Below, piece by piece: positions 9,926 through 20,844 of a DNA stretch of 64,000 nucleotides. The notes under the pieces were generated by a model, which worked only from the letters and a program-made list of their open reading frames with translations, ran no database searches and was not told the origin of the DNA. Origin of the DNA: Diphasiastrum complanatum (taxonomy: Eukaryota; Streptophyta; Lycopodiopsida; Lycopodiales; Lycopodiaceae). A program made the position numbers and the translations under genes. Each line of letters begins with the position of its first letter. Position 1 is the first letter of the stretch. The stretch spans positions 26,896,293-26,960,292 of the forward strand of contig CM055103.1 of NCBI GenBank assembly GCA_029204225.1. Direction: 5' to 3'.

Positions 9926-11114
9926 GGTTGGATCAGAGCGTCAGAGGGTAAGGGCCAAATCTGTGTGGCCTCAGGGATTTCACGCTGGATCACTTGTTTG
10001 GTGCCAGTGTCTTCAGAGGATGAGGAGGCTATGTTAGCAGTGATGATTAGAGGTCAAAAAAGTAGGAAAAACGGTGGAAAAGGTAAAAAGGTGTGGAAAC
10101 GACAAAAATTGTGAATTACGAGTGTTGGATGACAAGTATTGTAGTATAGAGCGCAGATCGGTGTTCAATATGAGCAGATGATAGCTGGTAGGAAGTTTGG
10201 TCGCAAACGGAGAACTTGGTAATTTCAGTGTAAATTTCTGTAGAGCTTCGTTAGCAAAGTGACAAATGACTCGAATTCAGCCCTTATATAGCGGAATTTA
10301 GAGTGCGTATCGGGTGAAATCCACTTTCCCTTGTTCAGTTCCACCCAAATTTTGGCAGGCACCTTCTTCACAAAATTCTAAGACCTCAGGGAAGTTTGCG
10401 AGAGTTCAGAAGGTGATTTGAATGCTATGTGAAGGTTCTGCGAGGGTTCAGGCTGTATGCGAGAGTTCAACTCTCATAGGAAGTGATCTCTCGCACAACT
10501 TGTTCTTGTGATTGGATTTTCAAGACCAGACCATGTAGGCAGGCTAATTTCACTGCACTGATTTCATTTAGACACCTTGCAAGGGTTGGTAAGATGATCT
10601 TCATGCTCTACGAGGGTTCTGAAAATTTAGCTTTTGAGAACCCTCGCACACACTAAAAAATGGTGATTCCTCCATCAGGAACTCTCGCAGAGATTTTCAT
10701 GGATGCATCTGGGTCAGATTTGTTGTTTCAAGAGCTATCTTTCAGGAAATCTCAAGAAATCATGAAAAAAGTGCTCTTTCAAAGTGTTTTTTGACGAGAT
10801 CTCAAGATTTTCTGATTCTTAACTTTTGTAAACTGGTAATCAGCTTCATTCAGGCTTGATTTGACTGTTGGTAGTTCTCTGGAAGTTCTGATGGATACTT
10901 GGTAACAGATCCATCAGTCAATTTGATGATCTACTTCCTTCTTGATCCTATCTGGATCTGGATCCCCTTGGATTCTGATGAATTTTTCCGATTTTGTCAG
11001 ATCTGGCCGAATCTTGATGGATCTAGCTTGATTTGGCTGGATCTTCCTAGATCTAGTGGTGATGGTTTAGTAGATTAGCTTTTCATAACGTGCCATCACC
11101 AATCTGGATCTCTC
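9926..11114 (-). other. Gypsy non-coding spacer with TGCGAGAG motifs
   Basis: No long frame. The dyad motif seen in the 5' leader recurs here (near 10396, 10437, 10460, 10493, 10606, 10641 and 10682), along with many GGATCT/TCTGGATC stretches at 10930-11060. The position is between integrase and ORF-A. Confidence 0.55.
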
Positions 11115-12355
11115 TTACTGTGGTGGCCAGTACTTGTGCAACTGGCTACCGTTGATGGGTGTATCGAATGGTGTCCCATCTAGCTTTTCTAGATTCACGG
11201 CTCCATGATTAAGAATTTCCTTTATCCGATAAGGACCTTCGCCTGTGAATTTTGACTTTCCCTTGATCGCCTTGGTTTTATACATCAGGACCAGATCTCC
11301 GGAGCGAAGATCCTTCTTTTGTAATCTACAATCATGCCATGCTTTGCGTCTTTTCTTTTCAGCTGCCAGTGCATGCACAACTAGTAAGCGTGTTTCACAG
11401 AGTTTATGTAGAGCTTCGTGGCATAGTTGTAGAGATTTGGACTCATTAAGACATTGCATGGTGGCAATCCTTAATGAAAGAACTAAAAACTCTACTGGCA
11501 TCACAGCGTCCTGACCATATACCAATTGAAAGAGTGTTTGATCAGTGCTTCCTTTATATGTTGTCCTGAATGCCCACAGTGTAGCATGCAACTTGTGTTC
11601 CCAATCTGATCTGCTAGCTTCAATTGTTTTCGTGAGCACGCTACACAAGATCTTATTGGATGATTCTGCTTGTCCATTACCACAAGGATAATAAGGTGTA
11701 CTAGTTCTGTGGATCACGAAGAATTCCTCCAATAGGACCTTGATGGTCTCATTGATGAAATGACTTTTGCGATCGCTGACTAGCTCTACCAGGCATCCAA
11801 AGTGCACAATGATATTTTCATAAAGGAACTTGGCAGTGGTCCTAGCATTAGCTACTCTTACTACCTTGGCTTTGACCCACTTGGTGAGGTAGTCTGTGGC
11901 TACGATTATGTATCGAGCCTAGGAACTCCTTGCTATAGGGTGAATTGGACCGATGTAATCCAATCCCCACTTTTCGAATGGTGCTTGGGCTAAGACCGGG
12001 TGCAGTAAGTCATAATTCAATCTCGTTGGCCTTCTCGCCCTTTGGCACACATCGCACTTTTTTAAGTATTCCTCCGTATCCTTATGAATCGTTGGCCACC
12101 AACATCCTGATTGCAGGATCTTGAAAACTGTAATGTCGGAAGCAAAATGGCCTCCACCCATGCCTTCATGTGAAAGCAAAATGATCTGGGTGGCCTCATG
12201 AGGAAGAATACACCGCCAAAGAATTCCGTCTGGTCCTCTTTGATACAAGCCTTCAAGATCAATTTCCATTGTTCTGTCTTTGGTAGTGATTTGTTTGGTT
12301 GGCCCTGCATTAAATATTCAACAATGTTGGCAGCCCATTCTGGTACTGTGTCCAC
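11115..12355 (-). pseudogene. Gypsy integrase
   Basis: Reads right to left. The N-terminal zinc-binding part is at about 12062-12269 (HEGMGGGHF, WWPTIHKDTEEYLKKCDVCQR), followed by the first catalytic Asp in WGLDYIGPIHP. After a frame break near 11810-11920 the second Asp lies in LVSDRKSHF and the Glu in GNGQAESSNK (11115-11807). The C-terminal tail GPYRIKEILNHGAVNLEKLDG...NGSQLHKYW lacks a chromodomain. All three DDE residues are visible, but the frame is interrupted, so it is probably inactive. Confidence 0.85.
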
Positions 12356-12357
12356 GT

Positions 12358-12870
12358 AAAATAAGACAGCATCTGCTAGCTCATCATCGGGTTGGGTTGC
12401 AATCTCCCTTCCCTTGATTCATGACACATGATCTGCCATGTAGTGTTGTTTTCCCTTGTGAACTACTATCCGAAAATCAAATTCCAACAATAGAAGTAGC
12501 CATCTGGTGATTCTTTCGATGTTGCAAATTTTATTAACGAGATAGACCAAGGGTTGATGGTCCATATAAAAAGAAAAATGTGTGGCCATCAGGTAGTGTC
12601 AAATTTTTTAACCGCATAGATAATTTTTGCCAGTGCTTCCCGCTCTGTGGTTGAATAATTTATTTCGGTATCACTAAGCTGTCGGCTTGCAAATCGGATT
12701 GAAAAATCCTTTTTGTGCTCACCTGGCTGGGTTAAGACTGCTCCAACTGCATACTTCGATGCGTCCGTATGCACGTGAAACTCAATGGACCAATTGGGTG
12801 GGTGTAAGATTGGTGCTGAAACCAATGCATCCTTAATCCCACGGAACCTCCAATTGGTGTCGAACGAATA
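12358..12870 (-). pseudogene. Gypsy RNase H domain
   Basis: RT-linked RNase H: FRGIKDALVSAPILHPPNWS, then FHVHTDASKYAVGAVLTQPG, then SIRFASRQLSDTEINYSTTEREALA. Degenerate frames towards integrase still show the HFSFYMDHQPLVYL pattern. Its start is cut at about 12868-12872, where the sequence switches to the plus-strand protease-RT block. The C-terminal half of RT (from the MPFGLCNAP motif onwards) is missing. Confidence 0.8.
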
Positions 12871-15012
12871 CCGCAAGCGGGCTCACCACTACACACTGAT
12901 CAGAATGATCGGTTGCACCAACATGAACCACCTTTTCACATGGTGGAGCCCGAGGAACCACGCACTGAAAGGGTCACACTTTGATTGTCAAGCCGTGTTA
13001 GTTTACCACTCGGAGAACTACTGCGGATTGCACCACAAGCGAAAAGCCTTCTAGCTGAATGGGCCAAAGCAGATGAGGAGCCAGCAGCGCTTGAGCCCAT
13101 ATATTGTATGGGCTATGAAGAAACAAGTAACGTCCTCCAAATCGGAGCAGCATGGGAAAGTGAGGAGCACAACATCACTTTACCAATCAAACACAAGAGA
13201 TACGAGGACGAGGCAGTAGTGGTAGATGGAGGATCAGGTGTCAATTTGATCTCCACTACTTTGTATGAAAAATGGGGTTTGCAAGGGTTGAAGCCAGCAA
13301 GATTCGCCATCAAGCTAGCAGATCAACCCTAAACCCTAAACCAAAAGGTGTAATTGTCGATATCCCTGTAAAGATAGCAAGCATGTAGTTTGTAATTACT
13401 TTTGTAGTCATGGATATACCTGAATCTCCATCTGCATACCATGTTTTACTGGGAAGACCATGGTGGATTGCGCAAGTAGTACACAACTGGGGTACGGAAA
13501 AACTCACCTTCGAGAACAAAGAATAGGCTGTAAAAGTTGATCCAACCACATGGGCAGTGAAACCTATTGCACCCAAAGCTGATGACGGATCATCTACGAC
13601 AGATCACACAATTGATCACCCAAGGCCAGCCAAGGGAGGTCACTATGATTCAAAGATGGATGCGTTAGCAACTATTGACTGCCAAGCATGTCAATATGAA
13701 TCAGATCCGAAACCCAGTACATCTTCACCCAAGTGTTACACTATGGACACACCAATCACATTTGGGGTGAATATAATAAACGTAGCATGGCTGTCAGCGG
13801 AGCCTATTGAGAGCCCAGTGGACGATGATCTAGTTCCTTGGCAACATGCTCTAACTTATAATAAGGAGATTGAGCTGACTGATGAACAGGTCCTACATCA
13901 CATAGACCTAGATCGTTACGGAACCAAGAAAATACTAGCTCAACCACTACAAAAGTCTGCTATGGCAAAAGTCTCAAGGATCTATCCACCCAAGGCACCT
14001 GCGAATAAAAGAATCAGTTGAAGCAATGCTACAACTAGGTGATCTGATGAGTGATCTACCCGAAGAGGCGATAACTATAGTGGATGTTGATATTCGCAAC
14101 CATGAGGCGAATGTCACGGCAGTCTTGATGAAAGACAACAAGGATGAACCCACCAAAATGACAAAAAAGAGCAAAAAGAATGTGTTGGACTCCCTGAAGT
14201 CAATCAAGATAGACTCAGATACAGCGTCATCTTCTACACAGGTGACAAAAATTAAAAAAATGACCAGTCGGACTAAGATCAATATGTGAAGGAGGAATCT
14301 CGACGAGCGTCAGTTCACGAGATGCTTGAGACTTTCAAGAAGTATACCTTGGACGACGTGGTAATCATGATGCTGCAAGCCTAGAGAGAACCTGATCAAA
14401 GTCAGGCACTAGCAAAACAAGTCTTCGAGGGACCTGCGCAAACACAACCGATGAATCTTGCCGAGCCAAGTGAAGAAGAAAAGATAGTGCATGTGGGAGA
14501 GCAGTTAATACCCACACAGTTCAAGAGACTACGATCGTTGTTGGTGGAGTATAAAGACTGTTTTTCTTGGAGTTATAGTGATCTGAAGGGCATTCCACCA
14601 ACAGTAGTCCAACACACCATACCCTTGGTGGACGGAGCAGTCCCCAAGGTAAGCCGTTATTACCACTGCAATTCAAATTATACTAAGCTGATCAAGAAAG
14701 AGTTACAGAAGCTGATGGATGCAGATTTCATCTATGAAATCGAGCACATGGAATGGGTATCACCGATAGTTATAGTACCCAAGAAGAACGACAAAATACG
14801 GATTTGTGTGAATCTGAAGGCGCTAAATGCAGTCACCAAAAGGATCATTTTCCTCTACCATTTACGAAAAGTGTCCTCGACAGAGTAGCTGGCGTCGAAG
14901 CCTACAGTTTTCTAGATGGCTTCAGTGGCTACAACCAGGTGAAGATAGCCCCCTAGGACCAGCACAAGACAGCATTTGCCACGGAATGGGGAATCTATGC
15001 CTATAAAGTGAT
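12871..15012 (+). pseudogene. Gypsy protease and N-terminal RT block in reverse orientation
   Basis: Plus-strand pol lying inside a minus-strand element. Order: a gag C-terminal tail (HQHEPPFHMVEPEEPRTERV), protease at 12985-13332 with AVVVDGGSGVNLIS, the conserved YHVLLGRPWW region near 13440, a polar spacer rich in Lys/Asp (to about 14290), then RT at 14451-15012 (YKDCFSWSYSDLKGIP, WVSPIVIVPKKNDKIRICVN, FLDGFSGYNQVKIAP, ending at YKVMP). The catalytic RT region is absent. Several stops and frameshifts occur. The exact segment missing from the surrounding element is supplied here, but inverted. Confidence 0.82.
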
Positions 15013-16357
15013 GCCATGTTCTTCGTCGCATCTGTAGCAGCCGTAATTTCTTCCACCTTGAAGCTGAGTTTGAGCTGCATAGGCCGCAACATATTCATTT
15101 ATGGTAGGATCTATAAATGGTTCATCTGGTCCATACCATTGCTGCTGCTCAGGTTGAGGTGGCATTTGCATATCTGGTTTCGCTATTGTTAGGTTAACAT
15201 GGGCCACTTGATGATTGGCTGGCCCTGGTGGTGTAGGTAAGGCCATATGATGTTGTTTATTTGGTGTGCAGTACCTTGGTGCCGCGTTGGGTGACCCTTG
15301 ATGGTAAGGATAAGAAGTCTGATAAGGACTTCTCTTCTGTTGAACAATCCGGGGGTTAAACGGACAAAATGTTGTATTGTGCGATGTTGCATTGCACAGA
15401 TGGCAAAATCTATGTGTCAGTCTCAGATTTTGCTTTAGTACTGGACACTTGTTAGCTGTATGGTTTTGCGTGCACACTAAACACCATACATTCTCCCGTC
15501 TTGGATATGTAGAGCTGGTTTGGTTCCGGTTGATGTGGCGTTACTGCTACAACTCTCTATAAGGCTTTCAATTTTTGGTCAAACTACGCCGTAAGTTGCT
15601 CCATCTGCTGTTTGTGTAATTTTGTCATTTACTCCAACAACAGTTCTCTGGATAGAGCATATGCGTTTGATGATGATGATGCGGTCGAGGGAGTAGGAGT
15701 GTGGGTGGATGGATATTCGTCATCAAATCCCTCATCCTCTTCCCTGATGGCATCTTCCATAGCTTCTTGCAGAGTAGCATATTGCTCCTGTCATTTTAGT
15801 TCTCTTCTGATGTTGCGTGGTAGTCCGGCTACGAACCACATGATCACCTCGTGATCGAGAGTTAGAGCTGCACTGCACTCAGATTGTAAGTGTTTGACCC
15901 GCTCAATATAGTCCCTGATCCTTTCTCGTTTTCCCATCTTGACTTTGCTCAACAGGAGAAACGAGTCTTCTAAAAACTTTCTTGGTTTAAAGCGCGTAAT
16001 TAGAGCCACCTTAACCGCTTCCCAGGTGAATTTTTCTTTCTATGACAGGTTGAAAAACCAATCCTGAGCTACTGCGAATAGGGACATGGAAAACAACATC
16101 AATTTTTTTGCAGGTGTCCGTTCTCGTAGATTTCACAAGCCTGCTCGTAGATATGGAGGAACGGATGGGATCTGATGATCAGTCGTATTTTTTATATTTT
16201 CATCCGTGGTGCTCTTTGGACTACTTGCAAGGGAGCGACATGTATAGGTTGGCCCATTGGATCCATTGGTGCTAGTTCTGGTTCTGCCTCTTGTTGTATA
16301 GCTGCTAATCTGGGAAGGTGTGGTACTTGATTTGCTATCCTTCGTGCTATTGATCAT
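15013..16357 (-). pseudogene. Gypsy gag
   Basis: Same gag as at 1-1152. Recognisable blocks are KMGKRERIRDYIERVKHLQ at 15791-16009 and the Cys-rich region at 15001-15477, with MCTQNHTANKCPV, CHLCNATSHNTTFC (a standard CX2CX4HX4C knuckle) and a third knuckle start, CYRCDEEH, cut at the junction with the inverted block. The N-terminal third is frameshifted. The nucleocapsid part binds RNA in this family. It is better preserved in the knuckle region than the left-edge copy. Confidence 0.82.
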
Positions 16358-16654
16358 CCCGATCTCAGATTCATCCGATGGTGGGTTCCAAAGTGATTGG
16401 ATCTTGCTTATATAGTAGGATGCAGTCTGGATCTCAAGGAATCGTGAATCGATCTGATCGGCCGGAAGTGAGTTTTAGGCCTTTTGCGATGGTTTTAGGC
16501 CTTTTGATAGTAGCTGGATCTAATGTAGATCTTTCCACTGATCTGGTCTGCGAGGGTTCTCTTGCGCGAGGGTTGGCTGTGCAAGGGCTTTCTAGCTATT
16601 TTTACAGATAAAAAACATGATATCTTTCAAATATTTGGGAAGTAATTCTTGCAA
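16358..16654 (-). other. Gypsy leader remnant and deletion junction
   Basis: Matches the first third of the leader at 1153-1560, then jumps at about 16655 straight into the middle of the LTR. The rest of the leader, the primer-binding site and about 200 bp of LTR end are deleted. The TGCGAGGGTT motif is present near 16549 and 16570. Confidence 0.65.
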
Positions 16655-17277
16655 AAAGGATAGACAAGAAGAGAAAGAGAGAAGAGAAGAGAGAAAGAGA
16701 GAGAGATGAGATGGAGGTTAGCTCAAATGCTCAATGTCATTGCTTATGGAAAAACCTTAACTTATCACAAACAAAAAGCATGGAAGAAATGAAAATAACA
16801 AGCAATCACAACAATAGTATAAGCAAGATTGATTAGCAAATGAGGATGCTTGAGCTCTCAAAATAGTAGAGTCTCCTCCTCTCTATTAAGCATCCCAATA
16901 GTGTACAAATGGTGTCTTTTTTATAAAATGGGGAAGGCCCTTGCCCCTCAATCCTATTGGCTAATATTCACATTGATCGTATCCATTCATCTTGGACCCA
17001 ACTTCATCCAAGAGTCCACAAAAAGTACACTGGAAATCACAAGATTCATGTGAGTCCAAAATTGGACCCAACTCTAAAAAGTAAACTCTAAGTTTAAAAT
17101 TGACTTTGGGCCTCAAGTTTTATTTTAATTACAAAGGCCCAAGTCTATTTTATTTTATTTACACTTTGGCTTGCGTGCTCATTGAGTTGGGCTTACACGC
17201 GCAGGATGCCATGTCCTCGCAACACATTTTATTGGACGATTTTATTTATTTACACTTTGTTAGAAATACCCCCAACA
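16655..17277 (-). repeat. 5' LTR of gypsy element, 3' end deleted
   Basis: Aligned with 6265-6874 over about 615 bp, roughly 97% identical by eye. It starts TGTTGGGGGTATTTC on the minus strand and is followed outward by the AGTTT target duplication. About 200 bp of the LTR 3' end are missing compared with 6060-6874. Confidence 0.82.
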
Positions 17278-17402
17278 AGTTTGTATCCCATTTTGTGTGT
17301 AGATGCTGATTTTTCTACATTGGTGAGATTGGTAGAGTATCTTCTTTTGTAACCCAAGATCTTTTTGTGGATTGGATCATAAATGATCTGAAATCCTTTA
17401 CA
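17278..17402 (+). repeat. Copia 5' LTR (family C), right part
   Basis: Continuation of 5553-6059 after the gypsy insertion. It ends GAAATCCTTTACA directly before the primer-binding site. The same end is seen on the minus strand at 59853-59975, which starts TGTGAAGGATTTC. Confidence 0.75.
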
Positions 17403-17414
17403 TGGTATCAGAAC
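17403..17414 (+). promoter_or_regulatory. Copia primer-binding site
   Basis: TGGTATCAGAAC, the initiator-Met-tRNA type site with one change from the usual TGGTATCAGAGC, set immediately after the LTR end. A leader of about 590 bp without a long frame follows, up to gag at 18006. Confidence 0.75.
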
Positions 17415-18005
17415 TTGTATTTTAGGTTATGAAGGAGGAAATCATATCTATCAATGATTTGGTGAAGATATCAAGGCTAGAGCATGCTAGAGAGGATTCT
17501 ACACCAAAATCGAGTTTTTTGCTTTTGTAGATTGGATCTTTTGTAGATCAAAACCCTATATAGGTTTACAAACTTGATCGATTCCAATTTTTGATTTCAC
17601 ATACTGAATTTGGTCGATTTTGGGATCATTGGATCAGCCTGAGTGGTGGCTAATGGATTGCATATCAAATATTTAGCATTTGCATGTAGATTTGGAATAG
17701 TCAATTTTTTTGTGATTTTGTCAAAACCCTAATTTTGATTGGATCTCTAAATAGTGAGGTTTCTAGACTTCATTTGAGTGTGTTTCAATCTTAGGAATTG
17801 GCAAAAGTCATTAGATTGAGGATAGATCATAGGTTGATCAAGATTCCATGATTCTATGTGTTGCTTTGTTTGGTATAAGTGCTAGAAGAGATTTTTTTGA
17901 GATAGTTTCAAATCTTTTTTATTTCTTTTGAAAACATTTGTTGTTATTCAAAGGAGTACTTTGTCCATTGAAACAGGTTGAAAAAAATGATCAGGTCATT
18001 GCTAC

Positions 18006-19416
18006 ATGGCAACCTCAAGTGGAGGCATGTTGGAATCCAATGATAGGCTTTCCTCAAGTAACTATTCATTGTGGAAAGTGAGGATGGAATCACTTCTTGA
18101 GATGAATGATGTTTTGAATATTGTTGTAGGTTTGGGGGAGAGACCAGCAACACAACAAGATCAAATGAGGTATGATAAGAGGGCCAAAAGGGCTCTACAC
18201 ATTATCAAGATGAATGTTGTCAATGAGCTTCTCAAGGAAGTTGGTAAATGTACTTCATCTAAAAATGCTTGGGATTAATTGAAGAAGCTTTATGTATCCA
18301 TGTCTACTTCTAGAGTGTTGACTCTAAGAAGGAAAATCTTTTCTTGTTTGCAAAAGAATGAAGAAAGTTCAAGTACTTTTGTTTTGAGAATGAAAGCATT
18401 GAATGATGAGTTGGCTTGCATTGATGAAAGCATTAAGGAAGGAGAGCTTGTTCAAGTGATTCTTAATGGATTGTTGGATGCTCATGCTAACATTGTTCAA
18501 AATATTTCTATTCAAAAGACTTTGCCAAGTTTGATGCATCTTCAAGAGATCTTGATCAATGAAGAATATAGGCTTCAAGCAAGAGGTGGATCTACATCGA
18601 CACTTCATGAGGAGGCTATGTTCACAAAGGGAAAATTCAAGGGCAAAACCAGAAGTAAGTGGTCTAAAGGGCAATATCAAGTGGATGCTTCTTCAAGTGG
18701 CAAAAGGAAGGATAGATCAAAGCTCAAGTGCTTCTATTGTGCCATCAAAGGACACTTTGCAAGTGAGTGCTACAAGAAGAAGAGAGATCAAGGAGACAAG
18801 CAAGGTAATCTTACTCTTGATGAGGATGGTTTGGATGCTCAAGATGCAAATGACGATGCTTTTGTGATGTCTTTATGTATTCTTGCTAATGATGGAGATC
18901 TAGATCCTTGGTGGATTGATAATGGAGCAAGTTCACACATGACTTTACACAAAGAGTACTTCACTTCTTTGTTGGCATATGGAGATGACAAGAGGGTGAT
19001 CTACACAGCCAATGATGGTGAGTGTGCAATAAAAGAGATTGGCACAATTCATATTTCTCTCTCTACAAATAGGAATGTTCATTTGGAGGATGTCTTGTTC
19101 ATTCCATCTATTACCAAAAATTTTCTTAGTGTGAGTCAAATGCTAAGTAAAGGCCTCAAGGTTGAGTTTGATAAAGATGCTTTCAAAGGAAGGACGTCTT
19201 GATTGGAAAAGATAAAAGGCAAGGAAAGTTGTTCAAACTAGATGCTTGTGTTATTGCTAACCAAGTTGGATGTGTTGCAAGAGAGCAAATACCTATTCAA
19301 GAGGTTTGGCATAAGAGGATGGGACACCTCAACTTCAAGTCATTGGAGGTAATGGCTAGAAAGAAGGTTGTGATAGGTCTTCCAAGTTCCTTAAGTGGCA
19401 TCAAACATGTTTGTGA
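18006..19416 (+). pseudogene. Copia gag, protease and pre-integrase part
   Basis: Gag begins MATSSGGMLESNDRLSSSNY and has the UBN2-type pattern WKVRMESLLEM...ALHIIKMNVVNELLKEVG. A single TAA interrupts it at about 18277. The frame continues to a complete zinc knuckle (CFYCAIKGHFASEC near 18730-18775) and the protease-like site PWWIDNGASSHMT near 18905-18945. A frameshift near 19195 leads to the pre-integrase motif VWHKRMGHLNFKSLEVMARK. The sequence stops at HVCD (19416), where the integrase zinc region should follow, and a CACTAC sequence begins. It is the same family as the minus-strand copies at 34801-35560, 40660-41680 and 46468-47428. Confidence 0.88.
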
Positions 19417-19433
19417 CACTACAACACCTGCCG
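19417..19433 (+). repeat. Possible CACTA terminal end
   Basis: CACTACAACACCTGCCG begins exactly where the copia frame at 18006-19416 is cut, and a CACTA-type transposase follows downstream. CACTA elements start with CACTA/G. I could not find a convincing inverted partner or the 3-bp target duplication (TGA or similar) in the window, so this is tentative. Confidence 0.3.
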
Positions 19434-19560
19434 TGATTTGCGACTTGCCTCAAGTGTGATGGACAAAAGATGCGTGAAAGACACATTGTTGAAAATCGAC
19501 GAAAAGAAGAAGGTCAACCATCGAATTTGGAAGACGTTGAGGTTTGCTAATTTTATATGA

Positions 19561-20790
19561 TTGTTTTTTTATTATAATCTTTGTCAATCTATATATGTCA
19601 CTTATGGAATTTGTTTAGGTTACGAATGGTTATTCAGTAAATTGTCTTCTTTGTTAATTGATTTTGAGAAACATGTTCTCACTTTCAAGGAGAGTGATAA
19701 GGTAGTTACATTATTTGGCAGTAATTTTGTATGTCCGTTGGATCAGATTTCTATAGTTAATATAATGGAAGCATTGGATTATTCTGAGTATGAAGTTTTT
19801 TCAATTTATGCTATTCCAGTTGTGGATGTTCCTGTAATGAGTCTAAATGGTTGTGAATTCTCAACAATTCTTAACTCAGTAAATTTAGATCATGAACAAG
19901 TTGTGAAAGAATAGATCATAAATGAATTTAGGGATGTTTTTCCATCTGAATTACCTCATGATTTACCACCGTCTAGGTCAGTAGACCATAGGATTGAGTT
20001 AATTCCAAGAAGTTAACCTGTCTCTAGACAACCTTATAGGTTCTCTCAGAAAGAGGAGACAGAGATTTCAAATCAAATAGAAAACTATCTGAGGATGAGA
20101 CATCTTTGGGCGAGAAAAGCTTGATGGGCTAAATCGATGCAAGAATTCGATCATGAAATCCATTACATAAGAGACAGCTCTAATCAAGTTGCAGATGCTC
20201 TTAGTCGGATTGGTGAACTGAACGAGTTGTCATTCACCCAGATTTCTATGGATCTATATCTTTCGCTAAGAGAAAAATATGAATCAGATTCTCATTTTGG
20301 TCACATTTGGAACATTGTTTGGACCGAATGAAATGTGGATAGTGTTGAGTCAGAAACACAGAGGACTCAACTAACTAAGAAAGATAAGAAGATTGTGGAA
20401 CAGTTCATCATTCGCGATGGATTACTATTTTGGAATGGGAAAGTTTGCGTACCAAGTGATGATGAGCTCAAACGGAAGATTTTGTTTAAATGTCATGACA
20501 TACCTTGTGCAGGACATCCCTGGACTTGGTTAAGAGGGAATTTTATTGGCCAAAGTTCAAGCCTTATGTTGAGTCATATGTTGTTAAATGCAAGCCCTAT
20601 CAACTAGCAAAGGCTGAACGCCATAAGGCTGGTGGTTTGTTGCATCCGTTAGATATCTCAGATAAGAAATGGGAAAGCATATCTATGGATTTTGTAGTTG
20701 GACTTCCAAAGACCCAACGACAAAATGATTCCATTCGGGTTGTAGTGGATCGGTTAACTAAGTTAGTTGCATTCCGTTTTAGGGTTTAAC
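19561..20790 (+). pseudogene. Gypsy pol fragment lacking the RT core
   Basis: A different gypsy lineage from the one at 6060-17277. It has the protease end (GYEWLFSKLSSLLIDFEKHVLTF), the RT entry (EFRDVFPSELPHDLPPSRSVDHRIEL) and then a jump near 20095 to the end of RNase H (QEFDHEIHYIRDSSNQVADALSR), so most of RT is deleted. Integrase follows: FIIRDGLLFWNGKVCVPSD, the zinc region with KREFYWPKFKPYVESYVVKC (its second Cys is replaced) and WESISMDFVVGLPKTQRQND with the first catalytic Asp. It ends near VVVDRLTKLVAF. It lies between the possible CACTA end and the transposase. Confidence 0.82.
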
Positions 20791-20844
20791 GTTTGAGTAT
20801 ATTTAACTAAGCTTATGTTTAATTTGGTTTATGAACTATGCAGG

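Larger units (their letters stand above)
6060..17277 (-). mobile_element. Complete but rearranged Ty3/gypsy element with extra 3' ORFs
   Basis: This 11,218-bp element is read right to left and flanked by AGTTT at 6055-6059 and 17278-17282. Order in the sense direction: 5' LTR (16655-17277, shortened), leader remnant, gag (15013-16357), a protease-RT block lying in reverse (12871-15012), RNase H (12358-12870), integrase (11115-12355), a 1.2-kb spacer, three accessory reading frames (6900-9925) and the 3' LTR (6060-6874). The integrase has no chromodomain and ends in an NGSQLHKYW-like tail, which with the related primer-binding site at 2399 points to an Athila/Tat-like lineage. Coding frames are broken and the primer-binding site is deleted, so it is inactive. 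Confidence 0.88.

Noticed and set aside
13325-13340. Telomere-like CCCTAAACCCTAAA
   Set aside because: Only two units, inside the gypsy protease-RT block; too short for telomeric or interstitial telomere sequence.
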